64,000 bases of DNA from Sanguibacter inulinus. Its GTDB lineage: Bacteria > Actinomycetota > Actinomycetes > Actinomycetales > Cellulomonadaceae. Where the stretch lies: positions 62,001 through 126,000 of the forward strand of contig NZ_JACBYE010000007.1 in NCBI RefSeq assembly GCF_013415325.1. The letters run 5' to 3'. The notes below the pieces were generated by a model that did no database searches, was not told the DNA's origin, and worked only from the letters and a program-made list of their open reading frames with translations. Shown here piece by piece: positions 8,068 to 16,021 of this stretch. Positions within the stretch are counted from its first letter, which is position 1; every line of letters starts with the position of its first letter. A program made the position numbers and the translations under genes.

Positions 8068-8098
8068 ACTCCTCAGACAAGTAGAGAAGTCGAGGAGT
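8068..8098. promoter_or_regulatory. Inverted repeat between leuA and fadR-type gene
   Basis: ACTCCTC at 8068-8074 is a perfect inverted match to GAGGAGT at 8092-8098. The pair lies between the leuA promoter region and the divergent GntR-family gene, where a repressor site controlling both would be expected. Confidence 0.35.
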
Positions 8099-8114
8099 GC
8101 GAGAAGATGGTGCC

Positions 8115-8783
8115 ATGACGCAGCTGAACCGCACACCGCTGGCCGAGCAGGCTGCCGACCTCTTGCTCGAGCGCATCCGGGGCGGAGAGTGGGCGCTCGG
8201 GCAGAAGCTCCCCGGTGAGACGACGCTCGCGCCGCAGCTCGGGGTCGGACGGTCGACGGTCCGCGAGGCGATCCGGGACCTCGCCGGCCGGGGTGTGCTC
8301 GCGAGCAGGCAGGGGGCCGGTGTCTTCGTCACCGCGCTCGAGCAGCCCGAGGACTGGGACCGGGTGGTCCGGCGGGCGGACGTCGCCGCCGTGATCGAGG
8401 CGCGCATCGCGATCGAGGTCGAGGCCGCGGTCCTGGCAGCCGAGCGCCGCACCTCCGACGAGCTGCAGGCGATGGAGGCTGCCGCGCGGGAGAGGGCGGC
8501 TCGGCAGGAGAGTATCGAGGTCCACGTGGACGCCGACACCGCCCTGCACAGGAGCATCGTCAGCGCGGCGCACAACGAGATCCTCGTCGAGCTCTTCGAC
8601 TCCTTCACGCCCCGGAGCAGGCAGGCGATGATCGACCTGCTCCGGCTGCGCGGTGAGTACGGCGGCGACGCCGACCACCAGAACCACCTGCGCATCGTCC
8701 AGGCCATCGCCGACCGCGACGGGACGGCTGCCGCCACGCTCACCCGTGAACATCTCCTCGCGCTCAAGGCGCACCTCGGCTGA
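8115..8783 (+). CDS. FadR/GntR family transcriptional regulator
   Basis: 222 residues. The N-terminal winged helix (about 5-70) contains LPGETTLAPQLGVGRSTVREAIRDLAGRGVL, the classic GntR signature. The C-terminal FCD domain (about 85-215) has the metal-binding Asp/His pattern, including DTALHRSIV and DHQNHLRIVQAI. I prefer the ATG at 8115 to a GTG at 8097, which lacks a properly spaced ribosome site. It is divergent from leuA and just upstream of azlCD, so it may tie leucine synthesis to branched-chain amino acid export. That assignment rests on position. Confidence 0.85.
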   Translation: MTQLNRTPLAEQAADLLLERIRGGEWALGQKLPGETTLAPQLGVGRSTVREAIRDLAGRGVLASRQGAGVFVTALEQPEDWDRVVRRADVAAVIEARIAIEVEAAVLAAERRTSDELQAMEAAARERAARQESIEVHVDADTALHRSIVSAAHNEILVELFDSFTPRSRQAMIDLLRLRGEYGGDADHQNHLRIVQAIADRDGTAAATLTREHLLALKAHLG

Positions 8784-8789
8784 GCCTCT

Positions 8790-8861
8790 GTGCGGCTCGT
8801 GCGGCTCGTGCGGCTCGTGCGGCTCGTGCGGCTCGTGCGCCTCGTGTGGCTCGTCCTGCTC
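8790..8861. repeat. 9-bp tandem repeat, eight units
   Basis: GTGCGGCTC is repeated five times perfectly from 8790 to 8834. Three degenerate units follow (GTGCGCCTC, GTGTGGCTC, GTCCTGCTC) to 8861. It begins six bases after the stop of the regulator gene and precedes azlC. The copies decay in one direction, as expected for replication slippage followed by mutation. Confidence 0.85.
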
Positions 8862-8912
8862 GGGGCCCGGACACCTGCCGTCCTCCAGTCAGCCCGCGGC
8901 TACCGTGGTGCG

Positions 8913-9656
8913 GTGCCCGCGAATCACGACGAGCTCTCACCCGAGCCCGACACCACCCCCGTCCCCGCGAACGCCTTCGCGGCAGCGCTCAAGGACACGC
9001 TCTCGGTCGGTGTCGCCATGGTCCCGCTCGGGGTCGCCTTCGGGCTCCTCGTCATCGAGTCCGGGCTCTCCTGGTGGTGGGCACCCCTCTTCTCGACCTT
9101 CATCTACGCCGGGTCGCTCGAGTTCCTCGCGATCGGGCTCGTGGTCGCCGCGACTCCGCTCGCGAGCATCGCCCTGTCGACGGTCCTCGTGAACTTCCGG
9201 CACGTCTTCTACGCCCTGTCCTTCCCGCTGCACGCCGTCCGCGGCCCCCTCGCGAAGACGTACAGCATGTACGCCCTCACCGACGAGGCCTACGCCCTCG
9301 CCCACCACATCCCCGCAGCCGAACGGACGACCGCCCGGATCGTGTGGATGCAGGTGCTCTGCCAGTCCTACTGGGTGTCGGGCGGAGTCGCCGGGGCGCT
9401 CCTCGGCCGGGCGCTGCCGCAGGTGCCGCAGGGCATGTGGTTCGCCCTCACCGCGCTGTTCACGGTCCTCGCCCTCGACGCCTTCCGCCAGAACCGGGAC
9501 CTCACCTCGCCGATGCTCGCGATCGGCTCCGCCCTCGTGGCCCTGCTCGTCGCCCGCGACGAGATGCTCGTGGTGGGCATGCTGCTCTTCCTCGCGGCCC
9601 TGACCGTGAGGTTCGCGCTCCGGCGCGCTCGCGGAGAGCGGGTGGCCCGTGCCTGA
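8913..9656 (+). CDS. azlC: Branched-chain amino acid exporter, large subunit AzlC
   Basis: 247 residues with several membrane helices. The AzlC pattern is clear: an N-terminal segment ending LKDTLSVGVAMVPLGVAFGLL, then SGLSWWWAPLFSTFIYAGSLEFLAIGL and FRHVFYALSFPLH (about residue 90). AzlC pairs with AzlD to export valine, leucine, isoleucine or related amino acids (BrnFE type). I chose GTG 8913 because an upstream in-frame reading would start inside the 9-bp tandem repeat. Its 3' end overlaps azlD by eight bases, indicating coupled translation. Confidence 0.9.
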   Translation: MPANHDELSPEPDTTPVPANAFAAALKDTLSVGVAMVPLGVAFGLLVIESGLSWWWAPLFSTFIYAGSLEFLAIGLVVAATPLASIALSTVLVNFRHVFYALSFPLHAVRGPLAKTYSMYALTDEAYALAHHIPAAERTTARIVWMQVLCQSYWVSGGVAGALLGRALPQVPQGMWFALTALFTVLALDAFRQNRDLTSPMLAIGSALVALLVARDEMLVVGMLLFLAALTVRFALRRARGERVARA

Positions 9657-9990
9657 CGACGGCTACGTCCTGGCGGCCCTCGCGACGATCCTCGTGGTGA
9701 CCTTCGGGCTGCGTGCCCTGCCGTTCCTGGTGATCGGGCCGCTGCGCGAGTCGGCCTTCGTGCAGTTCCTCGGCCGGTACATGCCCGTGGGGATCATGCT
9801 CATCCTCGTCGTCTACACGCTCAAGGACGTCTCCCTCGGCGACAGGTGGCACGGTGTGCCCGAGCTCGTGGCCCTCGTCGTCACCGTCGCGCTGCACCTG
9901 TGGCGGCGCAACGCCCTGCTGTCGATCCTCGGCGGGACGGCGCTGTACGTCGTGCTCGTCAACACGGTGTTCTCCGGCGGGGCGGGCTGA
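9649..9990 (+). CDS. azlD: Branched-chain amino acid exporter, small subunit AzlD
   Basis: 113 residues, standard for AzlD/BrnE, with four predicted membrane helices. FGLRALPFLVIGPLRES near the N-terminus and LHLWRRNALLSILGGTALYVVL near the C-terminus fit the family. It starts with GTG inside the end of azlC, so the two subunits are translationally coupled. A strong hairpin follows the gene. Confidence 0.9.
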   Translation: MPDDGYVLAALATILVVTFGLRALPFLVIGPLRESAFVQFLGRYMPVGIMLILVVYTLKDVSLGDRWHGVPELVALVVTVALHLWRRNALLSILGGTALYVVLVNTVFSGGAG

Positions 9991-10015
9991 GGCGACGAGA
10001 TGGGCTGAGACGACA

Positions 10016-10048
10016 GTGCGCGGCACGCCAGGTGGGCGTGCCGCGCAC
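10016..10048. terminator. Bidirectional terminator hairpin
   Basis: A 14-bp perfect stem (GTGCGCGGCACGCC at 10016-10029 with GGCGTGCCGCGCAC at 10035-10048) and a 5-base loop lie between azlD and the convergent reductase gene. Confidence 0.75.
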
Positions 10049-10053
10049 GAGAC

Positions 10054-11082
10054 CTACTCGCCGAGCGGCTCGTCGGAGACGCGGATCAGGACCTTGCCCG
10101 TGACACCGGACTCGACGGCGTCGTGCGCCGCGGCGGTCTCCTCGAGCGGGAACCACGTGATCGGCAGGCCTGCGGCCTCACCGACCGGCAGCGCACCGTC
10201 GCGCAGCGCGGCCGTGACGTCCTCCGCGGCGGCGTGCAGCGCCTCGTCGCCGACCGTGTACAGGAGCAGCCCCTGCCACCGCGCGTTCTTGATGAAGCTC
10301 GGGACGATCGGGACGCTGAAGTCGTCGCCGTTGTTGTTGGCGTAGTAGCCGATGCTGCCGTGGTTGGCGAGCACCTCGACGTCGAGGGCCGCGTTCTGCG
10401 CAGGGGCGACCTCGACGACGTGGTCGACACCCTCGGGGGCGATCTCACGGATGCGGTCGGCGAGAGCGTCGTCGGGGTACTGGACTACGTGGTGCGCGCC
10501 GGCTGCGCGCGCGAGCTCGGCCTTCGCGTCGCTGCTGACCGTGGTGATGACCGTCGCCCCGGCCCACACGCCGAGCTGGATCGCGGCGTGCCCGACGGCG
10601 CCGGCGCCACCCTGGACGAGGACCACACGCCCCTCGAGCGCGCCGGGTGCGAGGCGGGCGGGACCGTGCTCGTGGACGGTCAGCGCGCGGTGGGCCGTCA
10701 TCGCCGGGACCCCCATGCTGGCCGCGACGTCGAGGTCGATCCCGTCGGGCAGCCTGACGGCGCGGTCGACGGGCAGGACCGTGAATTCTTGAGCCGTCCC
10801 GGTCGGACGACGGTGAGCCGCGAGGTAGAGCCACACGCGGTCACCCACGGAGAGCTCGGTGACCCCGTCGCCGACGGCGTCGACCACGCCTGCGCCGTCC
10901 TGGTTGGGGACGACCTCCGGGAAGGCGAGGTCGCCGTCGGCCCGCGCCTTCCAGTCGGTCGGGTTCACGCCGGAGACGACCACCCGCACGCGCACCTCCC
11001 CGGGGCCGGGGCTGGCGACCTCACGGTCGACGAGGCCTAGGACGGACGAGGGACCTGTGCTGGAGTACACGATTGCCTTCAT
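10054..11082 (-). CDS. NADPH:quinone reductase-like zinc-binding alcohol dehydrogenase
   Basis: 342 residues, medium-chain dehydrogenase/reductase superfamily. The N-terminal GroES-like domain has PGEVRVRVVVSGVNPTDWK. The Rossmann half has the nucleotide loop VLVQGGAGAVGHAAIQLGVWAGA (about 155-177), typical of quinone oxidoreductases (Qor group). No structural zinc cysteines are visible. It probably reduces quinones or other electrophiles with NADPH. The start MKAIVY is the normal family N-terminus. The ribosome site is weak. Confidence 0.88.
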   Translation of the reverse strand: MKAIVYSSTGPSSVLGLVDREVASPGPGEVRVRVVVSGVNPTDWKARADGDLAFPEVVPNQDGAGVVDAVGDGVTELSVGDRVWLYLAAHRRPTGTAQEFTVLPVDRAVRLPDGIDLDVAASMGVPAMTAHRALTVHEHGPARLAPGALEGRVVLVQGGAGAVGHAAIQLGVWAGATVITTVSSDAKAELARAAGAHHVVQYPDDALADRIREIAPEGVDHVVEVAPAQNAALDVEVLANHGSIGYYANNNGDDFSVPIVPSFIKNARWQGLLLYTVGDEALHAAAEDVTAALRDGALPVGEAAGLPITWFPLEETAAAHDAVESGVTGKVLIRVSDEPLGE

Positions 11083-11208
11083 GAGGGCGATAAGGGTGAG
11101 AGGTCGTCCTCTATTCCCCGGGGGCCTCTCGGCGACGGTGCCGCGGTCGTCCGCACGGCAGGTGGACGCGCCGCCTCGCCGTCGGTCGTCGCTCGTAGAG
11201 TCGTGCGC

Positions 11209-11889
11209 ATGCACGTCCCAGACCACCGATCGCCCGTCGTGTCCGCCCTGCTCGACGAGATCGAGCTCGTGCGCCCCGGCGAGCGTGCGCTGGTGGCCCT
11301 CGACGGCGTCGACGGGGTCGGCAAGACGCACCTGGCCCACGAGCTCGCCGGGCTGTCGGCAGCGCGCCACGAACGCCCCCTGGTGCGCGTCAGCATCGAC
11401 GGCTTCCACAGGCCACGAGCAGAGCGCCGGGCTGCGGGCCTCGGAGCCGAGGGGTTCTACCGCGGGTCGTACCGCTACGAGGCCTTCAGGTCTGCCGTCG
11501 TCGACCCGCTGCGCGCCGGGCAGCCTGTGGTCCCGGCCGTCTGGGACGTGGACCTCGACGAGCCTGTCACCGTCCCGGCGCTCGAGGTCCCGCCTGCCGG
11601 GATCCTCCTGGTCGACGGGATCTTCTTGCAGCGGCCCGAGCTCGCCGACGTCTGGGACGCCGTGGTCTGGGTGGACGCACCGCTGGCCGTCACCGTCCCG
11701 CGGGGCAACGCGCGGCTGCAGGGCTCCCACGACCCAGACCCCGAGGCCGCGTCGAACCGGAGGTACGTCGGCGGTCAGCGCCTGTACCTCGCCGAGGCTG
11801 ACCCGCGCCGGAGAGCCACCTGGGTCTTCGACAACACCGACCTGGCACGCCCGCACCTGACCAGGGGGGCCGGGCGCTCCGGCTCGTAG
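11209..11889 (+). CDS. Uridine kinase-like P-loop kinase
   Basis: 226 residues. A Walker A motif GVDGVGKTH lies near residue 32, and the DGFHRPR segment matches the substrate-binding region of the uridine/pantothenate kinase group. Later LLVDGIFLQRPEL is typical of uridine kinase-like proteins. The expected arginine-rich lid region is present near RGNARLQG. The natural substrate is not certain: such standalone proteins are usually annotated uridine kinase but may act on other nucleosides. Its start is divergent from the reductase gene. Confidence 0.8.
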   Translation: MHVPDHRSPVVSALLDEIELVRPGERALVALDGVDGVGKTHLAHELAGLSAARHERPLVRVSIDGFHRPRAERRAAGLGAEGFYRGSYRYEAFRSAVVDPLRAGQPVVPAVWDVDLDEPVTVPALEVPPAGILLVDGIFLQRPELADVWDAVVWVDAPLAVTVPRGNARLQGSHDPDPEAASNRRYVGGQRLYLAEADPRRRATWVFDNTDLARPHLTRGAGRSGS

Positions 11890-12011
11890 CCCGCGTGGTC
11901 GCCAGGGGGCTCGACCGGTGTTGTTGCAGCGTGCGCGGTCGTGCCGGGCTCAGGTCCCCGGGGAGAGGTCACCATCGTGCGCGCAGCCCTGGGCGGGTAG
12001 CGTCCAGCAGC

Positions 12012-12839
12012 ATGACGTCTTCGAGTGCCGCCTACGGACAGCCCGCCCAGGTCCCCGGTCCCCCCGCACCGCCCGCCGGGCCTCGCCGAGGCAGTGCGCT
12101 GCCCTGGGTCCTGGTCGCCGTCCTCGCAGTCGTCGCCGTGGTCCTCGGGGTGCTGCTGGGTGTCAGGTCCGGCGGCGCCGGGGACTCTGAGCAGCAGGGA
12201 TTCGCGACGCCCGAGGAGGCGGTCGAGTTCTCGACCGAGCAGATCGCCGAGGGAGACGCAGCCGGTGCTCTCACCGCGTGGGCCACCGATGCCCAGGCCG
12301 AGAACCTCGACCTCGTCGGCACGCTCGAGAGGCTGCGCGCCTTCACGCCCGCCGACACCTCGTCGCTCCCGTCCGACGACAAGCTCTTCGTCGGGCTTGC
12401 GAAGACCACCCGTGCCGGCGCCGCCGCCGAGCAGTACCGCCGCATGACCATCAGCCTCCTGCTGCCGGACGTCGACCTCGACTCCACGACCCCGCTCGAG
12501 AAGGGCGACGTCTCCGCCCAGGACATCGTCGACGAACTCGACTCCGCTCGCCTCGCCGATCTGACCGCCCAGCGCATCGACCAGGTGAAGGGCCCCGGAA
12601 AGCTCGACGAGAACCTCGCCGAGGCAGCCAAGCTCGTCGGGGCCGACGAGCGCCGCGAGTACGTCGTCCTCTACGAGCTGGACGGCGAGACCTACCTCGG
12701 CGGCGTCGGGGTCCTGCGCTACGGGGACGACTGGCAGATCGACAGCCTGCAGTCGTCTTTTGCGGGCACAGCCTACGGATCGCTCGTGGCGATCACCTCG
12801 GAGGAGTACGACGACCTCGTGGCGGACTTCTCGAGCTGA
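12012..12839 (+). CDS. Membrane-anchored hypothetical protein
   Basis: 275 residues. A Pro/Ala/Gly-rich cytoplasmic N-terminus (1-27) is followed by one hydrophobic helix (about 30-52) and a large extracytoplasmic domain with no family I recognise. The domain resembles in style the single-pass stress-related lipid- or wall-associated proteins of actinobacteria. The ATG at 12012 is chosen because earlier in-frame sequence is compositionally unlike coding. It is followed by a hairpin before the sigma factor gene, so it is probably a separate transcription unit. Confidence 0.7.
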   Translation: MTSSSAAYGQPAQVPGPPAPPAGPRRGSALPWVLVAVLAVVAVVLGVLLGVRSGGAGDSEQQGFATPEEAVEFSTEQIAEGDAAGALTAWATDAQAENLDLVGTLERLRAFTPADTSSLPSDDKLFVGLAKTTRAGAAAEQYRRMTISLLLPDVDLDSTTPLEKGDVSAQDIVDELDSARLADLTAQRIDQVKGPGKLDENLAEAAKLVGADERREYVVLYELDGETYLGGVGVLRYGDDWQIDSLQSSFAGTAYGSLVAITSEEYDDLVADFSS

Positions 12840-12851
12840 CCGTCCTGACCT

Positions 12852-12878
12852 GGGTCTCGGCAGGGAATGGCGAGACCC
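12852..12878 (+). terminator. Terminator-like hairpin
   Basis: GGGTCTCG at 12852-12859 pairs with CGAGACCC at 12871-12878 just after the preceding stop codon. Adjacent C and G residues extend the stem with one G-T pair. Confidence 0.5.
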
Positions 12879-12945
12879 GGGTGCAGGACCGCAGCGAGCA
12901 GGACGTCGGGTGTCACGCTTCTGACGCTCGCTGCATAGACCAGAC

Positions 12946-13497
12946 ATGAAGACCAACGAGTCGACCGACGACGAGCTGCTAGCCCGATCGGTGCTGCACC
13001 CGCAGGCCCTCGGCCTGCTCTACGAGCGCCACGCCGTCGCGGTGTCTCGTTTCATCGCCCGGCGCGCCGGGCATGCCGCTGCCGAAGACCTCGTCGGAGA
13101 CGTCTTCGTGGCCGCCCTCGAGGCCCGCGTGCGCTACAAGCCGCACGACAGCGGGTCGGCGCTGCCCTGGTTGTACGGGATCAGCGGCAACGTGGTGCGC
13201 TCCTACCTCCGGCGGCAGCGTCCCAGCGCTGTCGTCGACGCCGACGTCGGCGTCGACTGGCACGCCGTCGACGACCGCGTCGACGCACGCTCCGCCCGGG
13301 ACCAGCTCCGGCTGGCCCTGGCATCGCTGAGCCCCGCCGAGCGCGAGGCCTTCTTGCTGGTCGCCTGGGAAGGGCTCAGTGCCGCCGAGGCGGCCCGCAC
13401 CCTCGGCGTGGACCCGACCGTGGTCCGGACCCGGCTCACCCGAGCGCGCCAGCGCGCCCGGACCGTCCTGAGCACCACTCCCATCTCTGCTGTCTGA
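12946..13497 (+). CDS. ECF-type RNA polymerase sigma factor
   Basis: 183 residues. Region 2 (about 20-90) includes LYERHAVAVSRFIARRAGHAAAEDLVGDVFVAA and the promoter-melting segment LPWLYGISGNVVRSYLRR. Region 4 (about 125-178) includes LSPAEREAFLLVAWEGLSAAEAARTLGVDPTVVRTRLTRARQRAR. It should direct RNA polymerase to a small regulon. The next gene is 12 bases downstream and encodes the CU044_5270-type membrane protein commonly found beside such sigma factors. Confidence 0.9.
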   Translation: MKTNESTDDELLARSVLHPQALGLLYERHAVAVSRFIARRAGHAAAEDLVGDVFVAALEARVRYKPHDSGSALPWLYGISGNVVRSYLRRQRPSAVVDADVGVDWHAVDDRVDARSARDQLRLALASLSPAEREAFLLVAWEGLSAAEAARTLGVDPTVVRTRLTRARQRARTVLSTTPISAV

Positions 13498-13509
13498 CGG
13501 AGGACCATC

Positions 13510-14463
13510 ATGAATCTCGACACCTTGGCCAAGACCGCTGGCGACGTCGCAGACCCCACCACCGAGTCCCTCCTCGCCGGACGCCACCAGCTCGACCAGG
13601 CGATCGCCGGGGCAGGCGCACGTGTCGCCGCCGTGCGACGCAACCGCCGACCCCGCAGGTGGGGCGCGAGCATCCTGGCTGGTGCAGCGGCCGTGACCGC
13701 CGCGTTGATCGCCGTGCCACTCGTCGTCGCCACCCCGGCGTCAGCCGAGTCCGTGCTGCTCGCCGCCGCAGAAGGAGCCGGCCAGCAGGTCGACGAGGCG
13801 ATCGGTGCCGAGTACTGGCACGTGGTCTCCGAGGTCGAGTACCCCGAGACCGGAGAGTTCACCCGCGAGGTCTGGATGGGCCGGACTGCCGACAGCATCC
13901 TCATCGACGGATTTCCGGTGACCGACGACGGTGCTCCTGGCGGCCAGGTCAGGACGATCCGACCGGAGTCACTCGGCGGCCCTGCAGTGTTCATCTCGAA
14001 CCAGCAGATCACCTGGGACGAGCTCGAGGCCCTCCCGACCGACGCGGACGAGCTCGGCTCGTACCTGAGGCAGGTGGCCCAGACGAGCGGGGGAGACGTG
14101 GACGACGTGCTGTGGGAGAGCATCGGCGAGCTCCTGCGCGAGAGTCCAGCCTCCCCGTCGCTGAGACGTGCTGCCTGGAACGTCGCAGCCTCGATCCCCG
14201 ACGTCGAGCTGCTGGGCGACATGACAGACGCCGCTGGGCGACCGGGCGTAGCGGTAGAGCGAGACCAGCTCAAGGACAACTGGTACAGAGAGCTCTACAT
14301 CCTCGACCCGAGCGACGGGACGCTTCTGGAGGAGCAGAGCATCGACGGCGAAGGGACGGTCGTCTGGCGCATGACCCTCATCGAGCAGGGCCCAGCCGAC
14401 ACCGCACCCGAGGCACAGCCGCCCTTCTGCGGTCCAGACTCCGTGTCCGGCGAGAGCTGCTGA
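13510..14463 (+). CDS. CU044_5270 family membrane protein, sigma factor partner
   Basis: 317 residues. An N-terminal cytoplasmic segment of about 50 residues containing LLAGRHQLDQAI is followed by one membrane helix (about 53-75) and an external domain with a Trp/Asp/Glu-rich core. This layout and the position immediately after an ECF sigma gene match the CU044_5270 family of actinobacteria, thought to act as an anti-sigma factor or signal sensor. No zinc-binding anti-sigma motif is present, so the mechanism is not clear. A final cysteine pair (PPFCG, GESC) may be disulfide-linked. Confidence 0.75.
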   Translation: MNLDTLAKTAGDVADPTTESLLAGRHQLDQAIAGAGARVAAVRRNRRPRRWGASILAGAAAVTAALIAVPLVVATPASAESVLLAAAEGAGQQVDEAIGAEYWHVVSEVEYPETGEFTREVWMGRTADSILIDGFPVTDDGAPGGQVRTIRPESLGGPAVFISNQQITWDELEALPTDADELGSYLRQVAQTSGGDVDDVLWESIGELLRESPASPSLRRAAWNVAASIPDVELLGDMTDAAGRPGVAVERDQLKDNWYRELYILDPSDGTLLEEQSIDGEGTVVWRMTLIEQGPADTAPEAQPPFCGPDSVSGESC

Positions 14464-14481
14464 CACCACTACGGTGATCCG

Positions 14482-15567
14482 ATGACTCTCGCCGTCTCGC
14501 TCGACACGATCCTCGACGACCTCCGCACCCTCGTGGAGGTGGAGTCGCCCTCGGGGGACGTCGAGTCTCTGACCGTCTCTGCGCGCGTGGTCGCCGACCT
14601 CCTCGAGCGTCGGCTCGGTGGCCGGGCCGTCCTCGTCGACGGCCCGGCCGGGCCGCACGTGCACTGGTCTGGTGGTGGTGCACCGAGGGTCCTCGTGCTG
14701 GGGCACCACGACACCGTCTTCCCGGTCGGGACCCTCGCACGCCGCCCCTTCACCGTGGCGGACGGGAAGATCACCGGCCCGGGGGTCTTCGACATGCTCG
14801 GCGGGCTCGTGCAGGCGGTCCACGCTGTGGCCCTGCTCGACGACAGGTCCGGAGTGGAGATCTTGGTGACCGCCGACGAGGAGAACGGCAGCCTCACGTC
14901 CAGGGCGCTGCTCGAAGACCGGGCCCAGGCCTGCGGGACCGTCCTCGTGCTGGAGGGTGCCGGGGACGGCGGCGACCTCAAGGTCGGGCGCAAGGGCTGC
15001 GGCACCTTCGAGGTCACGGTCACCGGGCGGGCGTCGCACGCCGGCCTCGAACCCGAAGCAGGTGTCAACGCGCTCGTCGAGGCCGCGCACCAGGTGCTGG
15101 AGATCGCGGCGCTGAACCGCCCCGAGGCCGGGACCACCGTGACACCGACGGTCCTGCGCTCGGGAGGTCAGAGCAACGTCGTACCCGACGCGGCGACGAT
15201 CGTCGTCGACGTCCGGGTCGAGACTGCGGACGAGACAGCACGCGTCGAGGCGGCCTTCGCCTCGCTCACCCCGCGCGACCCGGAGGCCGTGCTCGCCGTC
15301 ACGGGCTCTGTCGCCCGCCCGCCCATGACCCCCGAGACGTCGACAGACCTCTTCGCGCTCGCGGCCTCGCTCGAGCCCGGGATCCGCGGGGTCTCGGTCG
15401 GCGGTGGCAGCGACGGCAACTTCACAGCCGCTCTCGGCATCCCGACGCTCGACGGGCTCGGGGCTGTCGGGGGTGGGGCGCACGCTGACACCGAGCACGT
15501 GCTGGTCGACACCGTGGTCGGACGCGTCCACCTCGTGGCCGGGCTCCTGCGGGCTGTCACCGCCTGA
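14482..15567 (+). CDS. M20 family zinc peptidase (glutamate carboxypeptidase-like)
   Basis: 361 residues. Zinc ligands and catalytic residues of the M20 family are visible: GHHDTVF at 74-80 (His75, Asp77), bridging Asp104 in GVFDMLGG, catalytic Glu133/Glu134 in DEENGS, and a C-terminal GGGAHADTEHV. The inserted dimerisation domain lies at about 168-275 around RASHAGLEPEAGVNALVEAAHQVLEI. It likely hydrolyses N-acyl amino acids or C-terminal glutamate; the exact substrate is not determined. It starts 18 bases after the preceding gene. Its last ten bases overlap the end of the convergent DUF2243 gene. Confidence 0.88.
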   Translation: MTLAVSLDTILDDLRTLVEVESPSGDVESLTVSARVVADLLERRLGGRAVLVDGPAGPHVHWSGGGAPRVLVLGHHDTVFPVGTLARRPFTVADGKITGPGVFDMLGGLVQAVHAVALLDDRSGVEILVTADEENGSLTSRALLEDRAQACGTVLVLEGAGDGGDLKVGRKGCGTFEVTVTGRASHAGLEPEAGVNALVEAAHQVLEIAALNRPEAGTTVTPTVLRSGGQSNVVPDAATIVVDVRVETADETARVEAAFASLTPRDPEAVLAVTGSVARPPMTPETSTDLFALAASLEPGIRGVSVGGGSDGNFTAALGIPTLDGLGAVGGGAHADTEHVLVDTVVGRVHLVAGLLRAVTA

Positions 15568-16021
15568 CCAGCCTGACCAGCAGCCCGAGGCCGACGCACA
15601 GCAGGAGGGCACCCGAGACGATCCACGCGACGTCGTAGGGCACGAGGTCGACGCCGTAGCGGACCTGGTGCAGACCGAGCACCTTGTGGTGGACGGTCCC
15701 GTCCCACAGCTGGAAGGCCCCGAGCCCGACGAAGACACCGGCCCACGCGGCCGCGCTCCACGCGCTGCCGCGGCGGTGCGCGTCGAGGAGGAGCACGAAG
15801 CCCGCGACGATCGCGAGCAGCCCCGCCGCGTGCAGCAGACCGTCCGAGACGAGCGCGACGGCGGACGTCCCCAGGTCGTAGAAGTGGTGCCAGGCGAGGA
15901 CCTGGTGGAAGACGATCTCGTCGATCCCGGCCATGACCGCGACGCCGACGAGCACACCGCCCCAGAACGAACGGCTGCGGTAGGCGACCTGACGGTGCTC
16001 GGTGGTGTCGGGTGTGGTCAT
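15557..16021 (-). CDS. DUF2243 membrane protein
   Basis: 154 residues with four membrane helices. Conserved family residues include GGVLVGVAVMAGIDEIVFHQVLAWHH and AFQLWDGTVHHKVLGLHQVR, with histidines suggestive of metal or heme binding in the membrane. DUF2243 genes commonly accompany ctaG-like genes, as here: its ATG overlaps the TGA of that gene. The two may form an oxidase-assembly or copper-handling pair; the function is not established. The end overlaps the convergent peptidase by 11 bases. Confidence 0.85.
   Translation of the reverse strand: MTTPDTTEHRQVAYRSRSFWGGVLVGVAVMAGIDEIVFHQVLAWHHFYDLGTSAVALVSDGLLHAAGLLAIVAGFVLLLDAHRRGSAWSAAAWAGVFVGLGAFQLWDGTVHHKVLGLHQVRYGVDLVPYDVAWIVSGALLLCVGLGLLVRLVRR

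Noticed and set aside
8790-8861. Possible CRISPR-like array
   Set aside because: Units are 9 bases with no spacers; it is a simple tandem repeat.
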